Assembly: GCF_900582625.1 (NCBI RefSeq)
Contig: NZ_UTIQ01000241.1
Location: 620,001-684,000, forward strand
Source of the DNA: Pseudomonas viridiflava
GTDB taxonomy: Bacteria > Pseudomonadota > Gammaproteobacteria > Pseudomonadales > Pseudomonadaceae
Direction of reading: 5' to 3'
DNA: 64,000 bases
Below are positions 17,616 through 25,641 of the stretch, one piece after another. The notes below the pieces were generated by a model. That model made no database searches. It was not told the origin of the DNA and was given only the letters and a program-made list of their open reading frames with translations. How positions within the stretch are numbered: position 1 is the stretch's first letter; each line of letters opens with the position of its first letter. The position numbers were made by a program, and so were the translations under genes.

Positions 17616-18104
17616 TCAGTGCTTGGTCAGCTTGTCCAGGTAACCCATGGCAAAGGCCGACACCACGAAGGTCATGTGAATGATCACGTACCACATCAAA
17701 TATTCCGGCTCGATGTTCTTGGCATCCATAAACACCCGTAGCAGGTGAATGGAGGAAATGGCCACGATGGAGGCTGCCACTTTCATCTTCAGCGAGCTGG
17801 AATCCATCTTGCCCAGCCAGTTGAGCTTCTCCTTGCCCTCGTCAATGTCGAGTTGGGAAACGAAGTTCTCGTAGCCCGAAATCATCACCATCACCAGCAA
17901 GCCGCCTACCAGCGCCATGTCGATCAACGACAGCAGCACGAGAATTAGCTCGGATTCTGCCAGGGCAAACACATTCGGCAGAACATGGAAAATCTCCTGG
18001 AAAAACTTCAGCGCCAACGCCAGCAACCCCAGCGACAAGCCGAAGTAGATCGGCGCCAGCAGCCAACGGGAGGCGTACATCGCGTTTTCAATAATGCGTT
18101 CCAT
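17616..18104 (-). CDS. YqhA/TIGR00645 family inner-membrane protein
   Basis: A 162-residue protein with four hydrophobic segments (about residues 14-34, 54-76, 108-128 and 137-155), matching the YqhA/TIGR00645 family of unknown function. The N-terminus MERIIENAMYASRWLLAPIY is characteristic. It follows the same direction as fklB, 80 bases upstream of it. No catalytic motif is visible. Confidence 0.88.
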   Translation of the reverse strand: MERIIENAMYASRWLLAPIYFGLSLGLLALALKFFQEIFHVLPNVFALAESELILVLLSLIDMALVGGLLVMVMISGYENFVSQLDIDEGKEKLNWLGKMDSSSLKMKVAASIVAISSIHLLRVFMDAKNIEPEYLMWYVIIHMTFVVSAFAMGYLDKLTKH

Positions 18105-18222
18105 GGTCGCTCACAGCAGGTCAAAAGTGAGCGCGAGTATACCCAGCACACCTGACGAGACAAGGTGCGAACCGAGCGCAAAAAGTAACGGAATTGAACG
18201 ACCAGATCTTATCTACACGTTC

Positions 18223-18231
18223 TGTGGATAA
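18223..18231 (-). promoter_or_regulatory. DnaA box (TTATCCACA)
   Basis: Perfect match to the DnaA 9-mer on the minus strand in the gap between the YqhA-like gene and the 113-residue protein gene. A near match (TGTGGACGG on the plus strand) follows within a few bases. Confidence 0.5.
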
Positions 18232-18319
18232 CGTTGTGGACGGCCTTCGGATAGACGGCTCCAGCAAGCGCCACGTCGGGCTCCTACGGGAACGCTCAAA
18301 AGCTGAGCAAAGATGACTT

Positions 18320-18661
18320 CTAAGTTTCCGGCCCGACTTGGTAATCGCCTAAATGGCGGCCACGGTCAGCATTCACACGGCGCAATTCGGCTTGTAAATG
18401 CAGGCACCAGATAGCCGGTTCATCGCTCTCGCTGTAACCAAGCTCGGCGAGGTTAGCGGCGATTGCTGCGAGCACCTCTTCAGCCACGTAGGGCCCGTGG
18501 AATGGGCCTTGCGTTTTAATGGCAGAAGGTTGGGAGGCGGCCATTCCAGCACCGCAAATGAGAACCCACAGCCCGTTTTCGCCTGCCAGCGGGCGGATCA
18601 CGCATTCGATACGGGTGATCAGACCAAGACAATGACGGGTAAGGCAGAGGCGGCGCGGCAT
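18320..18661 (-). CDS. Conserved hypothetical protein (PA4575-like)
   Basis: A 113-residue protein starting MPRRLCLTRHCLGL, with a conserved-looking core IECVIRPLAGENGLWVLIC and a C-terminal YQVGPET. No domain is recognised. It sits where PA4575 lies in P. aeruginosa, before the Lon-like protease gene. The ATG at 18661 was used; a GTG immediately upstream is in frame. DnaA-box-like 9-mers flank the gene on both sides. Confidence 0.72.
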   Translation of the reverse strand: MPRRLCLTRHCLGLITRIECVIRPLAGENGLWVLICGAGMAASQPSAIKTQGPFHGPYVAEEVLAAIAANLAELGYSESDEPAIWCLHLQAELRRVNADRGRHLGDYQVGPET

Positions 18662-18742
18662 CACGGCGGCCCTCTTGTGGTGTGGGGTCAGACTACACCT
18701 GGCCCGGCGGTTCAGGGAAGCCTGCAGGTTATCCCCGCCACT

Positions 18743-18751
18743 TGTGGATAA
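18743..18751 (-). promoter_or_regulatory. DnaA box (TTATCCACA) with two near matches
   Basis: A perfect DnaA 9-mer on the minus strand, flanked by TTATCCCCG on the plus strand (18729-18737) and an imperfect copy at 18755-18763. Three such words within 35 bases resemble a small DnaA-binding cluster. Confidence 0.5.
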
Positions 18752-18849
18752 CTCTGTGGATGGACCGTGGGAAAGCCGGCCCAGCCACCATCCGCTGTGG
18801 CCGGGCTCGAACTGCTCAATGACTGACCAGCCATCGGGCGATCATTCGA

Positions 18850-21303
18850 TCATTTGACGTCGGCTTTTGACCCCGCTTTGCCGGTCAACACGGCGGCGGC
18901 TTCCGCTTCGACGCTCTTCTCTTCCTCTTCTTCGAGCCCCATTTCGGCAATTTCACGCAAGCGCTCCACTACCCGCGCATTCACGCTGCCTTCGGGGAAC
19001 TCGCCGTTCTCGTCCGCCGTGCCGACCGCCTCGCCAACCAGCAGCCCCAGCGCCTCGTCCACCTGCCGAACGGCGTACACATTGAACAACCCCGCACGCA
19101 CGGCTTGCAGCACGCGTTCGTCGAGCATCAACGTGGCCACGTTGGCGTGCGGAATGATCGCGCCCTGCTCGCCCGTCAGCCCGCGCGCTTCACAGAGCCG
19201 GAAGAAGCCTTCGATTTTCTCGTTAACGCCGCCGACCGCCTGCACTTCGCCGAACTGGTTGATGGAGCCGGTGATCGCATAGCACTGCTTGAGCGGCGTG
19301 CGCGACAACGCGGAAATTAAGGTGCACACCTCGCCCAGCGAGGCGCTGTCGCCGTCCACGTAACCGTACGACTGCTCCAGCGCGATGCTCGCGGAAATGG
19401 CCAGGGGGAATTCCTGGGCGTAGCGGCTGCCGAGGTAGCCGGTAAGAATCATCACACCCTTGGAGTGAATCGGTTGACCCAGATTCACCTCGCGCTCGAT
19501 GTCGACAATCCCGCTGTTGCCCGGATACACCGTGGCCGAAATACGCGCCGGCACACCAAAGGCCGAGTCGCCCACTTCCAGCACGGTGAGGCCGTTGCAC
19601 TTGCCGACGGCCGCGCCGGCGGTGTCGATCAGAATGATGCCCGCCAACATGTCATCGAGAATCCGCGCCGAGACGCGCCCGGTGCGCGTGGCTTTGGCTT
19701 TCAGCGCGCGCTCGATATGGCCGGCGTCGGTGACCGTGTCGTTGGCGAGCTGGCGGATAAAGTCTGCCTCGCTAACCAACTGGAACAAGTCGCCAATGCG
19801 CGCCGATAGCCGCCCCTGATGCTCGGCCAGGCGCGCGCTGTAGGTCGCCAAGCGCGCCACCGCATCGGCGGTCAGCGGCGCCATACCCTCCTCCGAGGTG
19901 CGGGTTTTCAACAGCTGGGCAAACTGCTCGAGGCTGTCGTCGTGCAGCGGAATGTCTTCGTCGAAATCCACCAGAACGCGAAACATCTCCTGGAAGTCCG
20001 GGTCGTGATCCTGCAGCGCGTAATACAGCTGACGGGAACCGATGATCACCACTTTGATGTGCAGCGGAATCACTTGCGGCGTCAGCGTCACGGTGGCCAG
20101 GCGCCCCAGCTCACCGAGCGGCGATTCCATCTTCAGTTTGCGTGCATGCAGGGCGCGCTTGAGCGCGTCCCACACAAACGGCTCACCAAGCATTTTCTCC
20201 GCTTCCAGTACCAGAAAGCCGCCGTTGGCCCGATGCAAAGCGCCGGGACGTAGTTGCCGGTAGCTGGTATAGAGCGCGCCCTGATCGGTGCTGTATTCGA
20301 TGCGGCCAAACAGGTTGTCGTAAGTGGGGTGCGACTCGAACACCACCGGCGCGCCGCCACTGGCGTGATGGCCGACCACCAGGCTCGGGCAGTACTGCTC
20401 TTGCAGGAATTTGCGCGCCTCGGCGTCGACTTTATCCACATCCACCAACTGCTCGACCACGGTCTTCAGCAGGTTGACTTGCACTGCTTGCAAATAGGCG
20501 CAGACACCGGCGTTTTCCGCGTACTTCTCCGACAGCGGCCCCAGCAACGGCTGCAGGCCCAAGGTGATGGTTTCTTCATTGAGCTGGCGCAGTTGGTTGC
20601 TCGACTCACGCTTCCACTGCGGCAGACTGGCCAGCTCTTCGTTCAGGCGCTCTTCCAACGCCGAAATGTCGGCGTGATAACGCTCGCGTTCGGCTTCAGG
20701 CAGTTGCGCAAACTCGGCCTCGTCCAGCGCCTTGCCTTCCTTCATTGGAGTGAAGGCGATATTGGTGCTGTCGCGGTACAGGGCGATTTCTTTTTCCAGC
20801 GACAGCCGCTCAATCACATCCAGCGCACGGTCGTAGCGCTGATTGAAGGCGCGGTCGATGGCGCTCTTTTTTTGCTGGTAGGCCGGGTGCTCAAACACGG
20901 CCGGAAAGGTGGCCATCAGGTTGTCGATCAGGCCTTCGATATCGGCGATAAACGCCGTGGCGGTGCCTGGCGGCAATTCAAGCGCGCGGGGCTCGCGGGT
21001 TTCATCGAAGTGGTTGACGTACACCCAGTCCGACGGCGTTTCCAAACGCTTGCCTTCAGCCTTGAGGTAACGCTTAACAAAGGAGAAGCGGCCGGTGCCC
21101 GGCTCGCCCATAACAAATACGTTGTAACCGGGGCGCGGCATGGCCACACCAAACTGCAGCGCCTCTACCGCGCGCTCCTGGCCGAGTACGCCGCGGAACG
21201 GTTCCAGATCGTCGGTGATGGTGAATTTGAACTGACTAGCATCGAAGGGACGGGTTAGCGCGTCGGGCGCCAAGCGCAAGCCATTGGCAACGGGATCAGG
21301 CAT
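18850..21303 (-). CDS. Lon-related AAA+ protease (LonB-like, S16 family)
   Basis: An 817-residue ATP-dependent protease of the Lon-related family without the classical Lon N domain. The P-loop region reads VMGEPGTGRFSF, where the usual Lys-Thr/Ser of Walker A is replaced by Arg-Phe. The C-terminal Lon proteolytic domain has the catalytic serine in DGDSASLGE and the catalytic lysine in GGVNEKIEGFF. An acidic tail (EEEEEKSVEAEA) closes the protein. It corresponds by position to PA4576. Substrates are unknown. It may act as a cytoplasmic quality-control protease. Confidence 0.9.
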   Translation of the reverse strand: MPDPVANGLRLAPDALTRPFDASQFKFTITDDLEPFRGVLGQERAVEALQFGVAMPRPGYNVFVMGEPGTGRFSFVKRYLKAEGKRLETPSDWVYVNHFDETREPRALELPPGTATAFIADIEGLIDNLMATFPAVFEHPAYQQKKSAIDRAFNQRYDRALDVIERLSLEKEIALYRDSTNIAFTPMKEGKALDEAEFAQLPEAERERYHADISALEERLNEELASLPQWKRESSNQLRQLNEETITLGLQPLLGPLSEKYAENAGVCAYLQAVQVNLLKTVVEQLVDVDKVDAEARKFLQEQYCPSLVVGHHASGGAPVVFESHPTYDNLFGRIEYSTDQGALYTSYRQLRPGALHRANGGFLVLEAEKMLGEPFVWDALKRALHARKLKMESPLGELGRLATVTLTPQVIPLHIKVVIIGSRQLYYALQDHDPDFQEMFRVLVDFDEDIPLHDDSLEQFAQLLKTRTSEEGMAPLTADAVARLATYSARLAEHQGRLSARIGDLFQLVSEADFIRQLANDTVTDAGHIERALKAKATRTGRVSARILDDMLAGIILIDTAGAAVGKCNGLTVLEVGDSAFGVPARISATVYPGNSGIVDIEREVNLGQPIHSKGVMILTGYLGSRYAQEFPLAISASIALEQSYGYVDGDSASLGEVCTLISALSRTPLKQCYAITGSINQFGEVQAVGGVNEKIEGFFRLCEARGLTGEQGAIIPHANVATLMLDERVLQAVRAGLFNVYAVRQVDEALGLLVGEAVGTADENGEFPEGSVNARVVERLREIAEMGLEEEEEKSVEAEAAAVLTGKAGSKADVK

Positions 21304-21446
21304 CGAAAATCCTTAGTTCAGATGGGCAGTCATCGTTCGCGGCCATTCTGGCGCCGCCCGATTCTGTCTGGCAAGGCGTTCTTCCTTGACACCAACGCCC
21401 CGCCCTACAAAGCTCCGTGCACCGCGTTAGAAGAAGAACAACCACC

Positions 21447-23300
21447 TTGAAACGGACTTTATTCGCTCTGGCGTTAAGCCTCGCAGGCCTGGCCCACGCA
21501 GCCCCGACGCTGACGCAGCAGCGCCTGCAAGCGCTGGCGAACGATCCGTACTGGATTGCGCTCAACCACTATGAAACCGGCAAGCTCGGCGGCTGGCGCA
21601 GCTATGTGGATGACCCGCATTTCTTCCTCGCGCCCAACGGCGAGAGCCACCCGGACGCCGAGCTGGCCGCCACCCTGGCGGCTATTTACGCCGCGCCCGA
21701 CAACGGCGATAAACATGCGCAGTGCATGTACCCGGCACGCACCCGGTGGCTGCGCGAGCAGTTGCAGCTCAACGACCTGCCGACGCCCAATTGCGGCGAA
21801 TTTAACGCCTGGTTCAACGACATCGCCCCGCACAGTGCGGTGCTGATTTTTCCGGCGGCGTACCTCAACAGCCCGTCGTCCATGTTCGGCCACACCTTGC
21901 TGCGGATCGACCAGGCCGACATCGACAGCGACAACACTGCCCTGCTCAGTTACGCCCTGAACTTCGGCGCGTTTATCGAGGGCATGGACAACAGCATTCT
22001 CTATGCCTGGAAGGGCCTGATGGGCGGCTACCCCGGCCTGTTCGCGCTGGTGCCCTACCGGGAGAAACTCGCCGAATACCGCAGCCTGGAAAACCGTGAT
22101 TTATGGGAATACCGGCTGAACCTGACGCCCACCGAAACCGCGCGCATGGTCGAGCATGTGTGGGAGCTCAAACAGATCCGCTTCGACTACTTTTTCTTCG
22201 ACGAAAACTGCTCCTTCCGCTTGCTCGAACTGCTGGAAATCGCCCGGCCAGGCCTGGAGCTGACCGAGCAATTCCCGATCACCGCCATTCCGACCGACAC
22301 CGTGCGAGCGGTGAAAAATGCCGGCCTGGTTAACAGCATCGACTATCGCCCTTCGCGTGAGCGTGAATTGCTGGAGCGCGCCAAGCCGCTGAGTAGTGAC
22401 GAACAACACTGGGCCCTGAAAGTGGCCGATGACCCGGCGCAGCTGCAAAGCCCGGCATTCATGCAGCTGGCCATTGATCGCCAGGCCTTGATTCAGGACG
22501 CCGCCTTTCGCCTGCAACGCTACCGCAGCGCCAGCGGCGAGCGAGACAGCGGCAGTGCTCAACGCAGCTATGCCTTGTTGAAAAGCATCAACCGCAACCC
22601 GCCGCCGCCGCTGACGGTCGAACGCCCAGGCTTGCCGGAACAGGGCCACGAGTCGCGCACCTGGCAACTCGGCGCCGGCAGCCGCGACGACCGCGCGTTC
22701 GCCGAGTACGGCCTGCGCATGGCCTACCACGACCTCAACGACAACCTCTACGGCTTCCCGCTCGGCGCGCAGATCGAAATCTTGCAACTAAAACTGCGCC
22801 AATACGAAGGCAACCATTGGCAGCTGCAACGGCTCGACCTCGCCAACATCCGCTCGCTGACGCCGCGCAACGAGCTTTTGCAGCCGTGGTCCTGGCAAGT
22901 GGCGAGCGGACTTGAGCGGGTACTGGGAGAAGACGGCGACGAGCGCCTGGTCACCCACCTCAACGGTGGCGTGGGCGGCACTTGGGCGTTAACCGACGAC
23001 ACGCTGGGCTTTGCCCTGGGCACGGTGCGCATCGAGCACAACAGTGATTTTGCTGCCTTCGTGTCACCGGCCGCCGGCTTTAATACCGGGCTGCTGTGGA
23101 ACAACCCGGTGGGCAACCTGAGCGTGGAAGCACGCGGGGATTACTTCGCCAATGGCGAGGTGCGGCGCAGCCTGAGCCTTAACCAGCAATGGGAAATTTC
23201 GACGAATTTGGGCCTGCGGTTATCGGCCAAACGCGAATTCAGCCAGCTTGCATCGCCTGAGAACGAAGTGAGCCTGGAAGTGAAGTGGTATCACTATTGA
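21447..23300 (+). CDS. DUF4105 (Lnb N-terminal-like) envelope protein with probable beta-barrel C-terminus
   Basis: A 617-residue protein with a signal peptide (KRTLFALALSLAGLAHA). The N-terminal half carries the DUF4105 motifs NCGEFNAWF, SSMFGHTLLRID and FFDENCSFRLLELL, with cysteines and a histidine that could form an active site. This domain is related to the periplasmic domain of Lnb lipoprotein N-acyltransferases, but the Lnb transmembrane part is missing. The last 200 residues alternate polar and hydrophobic residues and end in EVKWYHY, an aromatic C-terminus typical of outer-membrane barrels. The start is uncertain: TTG 21447 places the signal peptide at the N-terminus; GTG 21417 is the longer choice. 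Confidence 0.82.
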   Translation: MKRTLFALALSLAGLAHAAPTLTQQRLQALANDPYWIALNHYETGKLGGWRSYVDDPHFFLAPNGESHPDAELAATLAAIYAAPDNGDKHAQCMYPARTRWLREQLQLNDLPTPNCGEFNAWFNDIAPHSAVLIFPAAYLNSPSSMFGHTLLRIDQADIDSDNTALLSYALNFGAFIEGMDNSILYAWKGLMGGYPGLFALVPYREKLAEYRSLENRDLWEYRLNLTPTETARMVEHVWELKQIRFDYFFFDENCSFRLLELLEIARPGLELTEQFPITAIPTDTVRAVKNAGLVNSIDYRPSRERELLERAKPLSSDEQHWALKVADDPAQLQSPAFMQLAIDRQALIQDAAFRLQRYRSASGERDSGSAQRSYALLKSINRNPPPPLTVERPGLPEQGHESRTWQLGAGSRDDRAFAEYGLRMAYHDLNDNLYGFPLGAQIEILQLKLRQYEGNHWQLQRLDLANIRSLTPRNELLQPWSWQVASGLERVLGEDGDERLVTHLNGGVGGTWALTDDTLGFALGTVRIEHNSDFAAFVSPAAGFNTGLLWNNPVGNLSVEARGDYFANGEVRRSLSLNQQWEISTNLGLRLSAKREFSQLASPENEVSLEVKWYHY

Positions 23301-23412
23301 GCGTGGCGGCTGACGCTTGTTGGGCTTCGCTTCCACACAAGCTTTACGCCGTTTTGACGTTTTTCTCACAGAACCCCGCGCACACTCGCCCTACCCGTTG
23401 AGGAGAGTTCCC

Positions 23413-23769
23413 GTGCGCCCGTTCCTGTTGGTAATTCCCATCCTGGCGCTGCTCGGTGCATGCCAAAGCAGCTACGACTATTTAGTCGGCCAGGGCTACC
23501 CCGAACCGTTCGCCGCTGGATATTCCGACGGCTGCGGCAGTGGTCGTCAAGCGGCGGGCGCTATCAGTGGTGGCTTTAAAAAAGACGTGCCGCGCTACCT
23601 GAAAAGCGCGCAGTACGCCGAAGGCTGGACCGATGGTTTCCGCCAGTGCCAGGCCGAAGCCGAGAGCGCGCAGTTGCGTGCCTATGAGGAGCATCGCAAC
23701 AGCGACCGCGATGAAAAATGGGAGCATGACACCGACCAGGCCATGGCCAAGGCGATGCGCTCCCATTAA
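23413..23769 (+). CDS. Small lipoprotein
   Basis: A 118-residue protein starting at GTG 23413, just after GAGGAG. The lipobox LLGAC places the lipidated residue at Cys17. The mature part has two glycine-rich segments (YSDGCGSGRQAAGAI, AEGWTDGFRQC) resembling a repeated GYxDG/GWxDG unit, then a highly charged C-terminus. It follows the DUF4105 gene on the same strand after 112 bases and may share its envelope role. Function unknown. Confidence 0.82.
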   Translation: MRPFLLVIPILALLGACQSSYDYLVGQGYPEPFAAGYSDGCGSGRQAAGAISGGFKKDVPRYLKSAQYAEGWTDGFRQCQAEAESAQLRAYEEHRNSDRDEKWEHDTDQAMAKAMRSH

Positions 23770-23777
23770 CGCGGTTG

Positions 23778-24920
23778 TTACAGGCGCATACCGATGTCGA
23801 TGGCGCGGCGAGCCAGGTTAAGCACCGTGGTGCTCAGTAACTCCAGCACCCAACGCAAAAACGCCACGGTCAGGTTGGCCGCAGACGGCAACGGTCGGCC
23901 GAGGAAGCGGAAGATTTGCACGATCAGGCTGTTCAGCGAATCGCCAATGGCCGCGCACGCATTGGCGCCCGTAACCAATAGCCCAGCAATCTGGTCGAGC
24001 ACCGTCATGGTCCCGGTAATCGCCGTGCCGGCGACCACACCCAGGGCCTTGCCGATCACATACTGCATGGCCTGGGAAATCATCATCAGCGACGTCGCCG
24101 ACAGCATCAGCACGCTGCCGTTGGCATTTTTCAACCACGCCTGCACATCGCGTTCGAGGGTCGTTTGCTGCACGCGGCGCAGCCCGCTCCACGTGGCGTC
24201 GCCAATGGTGGTGCGGTAGTTGCCCATTTTGTGCGCGTCGAACGAAAACGAACTGCCCCACGGAAGCTGACACACGGGACCGTCATCGGGCGCGTGGGCG
24301 AAGGGGAAGATGGGAATCATGCTGACCGGATCGGCCAGGTGATACACGCGGTGGATATTTTCCGAGCCCAGCTTGCTCGTCAGGTTGCGGGCAAAACCAG
24401 CTACGCCAACACGTGGCGCGCCGAAGGTGTACAGCTTGACGTTGCCAATGCCGGCCTGACTGAGATGGTCTGCCGCCAATGAGGCGAGCGCGCCGCCCAG
24501 GCTGTGCCCTACGCAGTGAATGGTGCTTGGCTTGCGACCGCGCATAAAGCGGTCGAGGTCATCGCGAAACGATTTGAAGGTTTCGTTGAAACCGGCGTGC
24601 ACCGGCCAGGCGCTTGGGCCCTGTTGCAGGCCGCAGTTGGCGTCGGTTAGCCAATCCTGAGTGATGTCGGTACCGCGAAAGCCCAGCAGCACTTCGCCTT
24701 GTCGTGTGCCCAGGCCTTCAACGCCATAGGTGAAACCGGTGGTCTTGCGAATGATCGCGCCACTGGTGCCGGCAGACTGCTGCGCATTCTTGAAATCGAA
24801 CAGGCCGCCCAAGCCTTCGGCGGAGGCGTAATCCTGCAGGGTTTCCGTCGAGCCCATGCCTTTGGCGTAATACACATGGAAGGCGACGCTGGCTGCTTGT
24901 TTAGGAGATAAAGAACTCAA
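23778..24920 (-). CDS. Class 3 lipase, candidate type VI phospholipase effector
   Basis: A 380-residue alpha/beta hydrolase of the lipase class 3 family. The catalytic triad is visible as Ser140 (GHSLGG), Asp197 (HLADPVSMIP) and His230 (FDAHKMGNY). There is no signal peptide, while residues about 270-370 hold several hydrophobic segments that could enter a membrane. The gene follows a secreted DUF6795 protein gene by 63 bases. A cytoplasmic lipase lacking a Sec signal next to a periplasmic partner fits a type VI lipase effector with its immunity protein; this is inference. The start is a TTG; AAGGGA lies 8 bases upstream. Confidence 0.85.
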   Translation of the reverse strand: MSSLSPKQAASVAFHVYYAKGMGSTETLQDYASAEGLGGLFDFKNAQQSAGTSGAIIRKTTGFTYGVEGLGTRQGEVLLGFRGTDITQDWLTDANCGLQQGPSAWPVHAGFNETFKSFRDDLDRFMRGRKPSTIHCVGHSLGGALASLAADHLSQAGIGNVKLYTFGAPRVGVAGFARNLTSKLGSENIHRVYHLADPVSMIPIFPFAHAPDDGPVCQLPWGSSFSFDAHKMGNYRTTIGDATWSGLRRVQQTTLERDVQAWLKNANGSVLMLSATSLMMISQAMQYVIGKALGVVAGTAITGTMTVLDQIAGLLVTGANACAAIGDSLNSLIVQIFRFLGRPLPSAANLTVAFLRWVLELLSTTVLNLARRAIDIGMRL

Positions 24921-24983
24921 ACCTGATTCCCTTCTGGCTCTGAAACAATGAAGTCACTAATAGCCGAGCTACTAATGCCGTGA

Positions 24984-25451
24984 TTATTTTTGCGGCACGC
25001 AAATACCGAAACTGCGAATTTCCGGATGGCCGACTGGCTCATCATTGAGGTCGCACATCAGATTCAGTGGCTGCCCTTTGAGTTCGCCGTTTTCGTCGTA
25101 GTTGTCCTTACCGTGCAACCAGCCTTTGTAGTCCTTGCCCTGATAAGACAGGCGCAGCTTCTGCTCGATGACCGGCTGATGCGGCAAGCCGGCGGTTAGC
25201 GATTTGCCGGTAATAACCGGAAAGTGGAAACGCCCTTCGGCGTCGGTGACGGCGACCTTGCTGCCTTTTTCGTCCTTCCAGTGCCAGTCGTACTCCTGCG
25301 TCACTTCAACCCCTTGCACGGGTTTGCCATCAAGCAGAACGATGCCGTTGACCTCGGAAAACAAATACAGCGTCTTGGAAAATGCCATTGCGTGTCCCTG
25401 TACCAATAGTCCCAATAGAAGCATTGCCATAAAGGCTGCGATGCGACTCAT
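24984..25451 (-). CDS. Secreted DUF6795-like protein, candidate immunity partner of the lipase
   Basis: A 155-residue protein with a clear signal peptide (AAFMAMLLLGLLVQGHAMA), so it should be periplasmic. The body resembles a carboxypeptidase-regulatory-like beta-sandwich: LYLFSEVNGIVLLDGKPVQGVEVTQ... and DAEGRFHFPVI, as in DUF6795 proteins. It ends with cysteine-containing LMCDLND and FGICVPQK. AGAGGGA precedes the ATG at 25451. It lies directly upstream of the lipase gene on the same strand, the order expected for an immunity-effector pair. The assignment to DUF6795 is from memory of the family. Confidence 0.75.
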   Translation of the reverse strand: MSRIAAFMAMLLLGLLVQGHAMAFSKTLYLFSEVNGIVLLDGKPVQGVEVTQEYDWHWKDEKGSKVAVTDAEGRFHFPVITGKSLTAGLPHQPVIEQKLRLSYQGKDYKGWLHGKDNYDENGELKGQPLNLMCDLNDEPVGHPEIRSFGICVPQK

Positions 25452-25641
25452 GTGTAGATCCCTCTGTATCGCGCCAGGCGGCACGTAACCGGCTTCGACC
25501 ACAGGCTGACCGAAACGATCCAGCACCCGGCAAGTCGGCCGATCCTGGCCAGGCACGCAGCCTGGACGGACCCGAAGTATACCCAAGCGCTCGCCGGGCT
25601 CGCTGTGGCGCGACGAACAGATTGTCAGAGTTGGACGTGCG

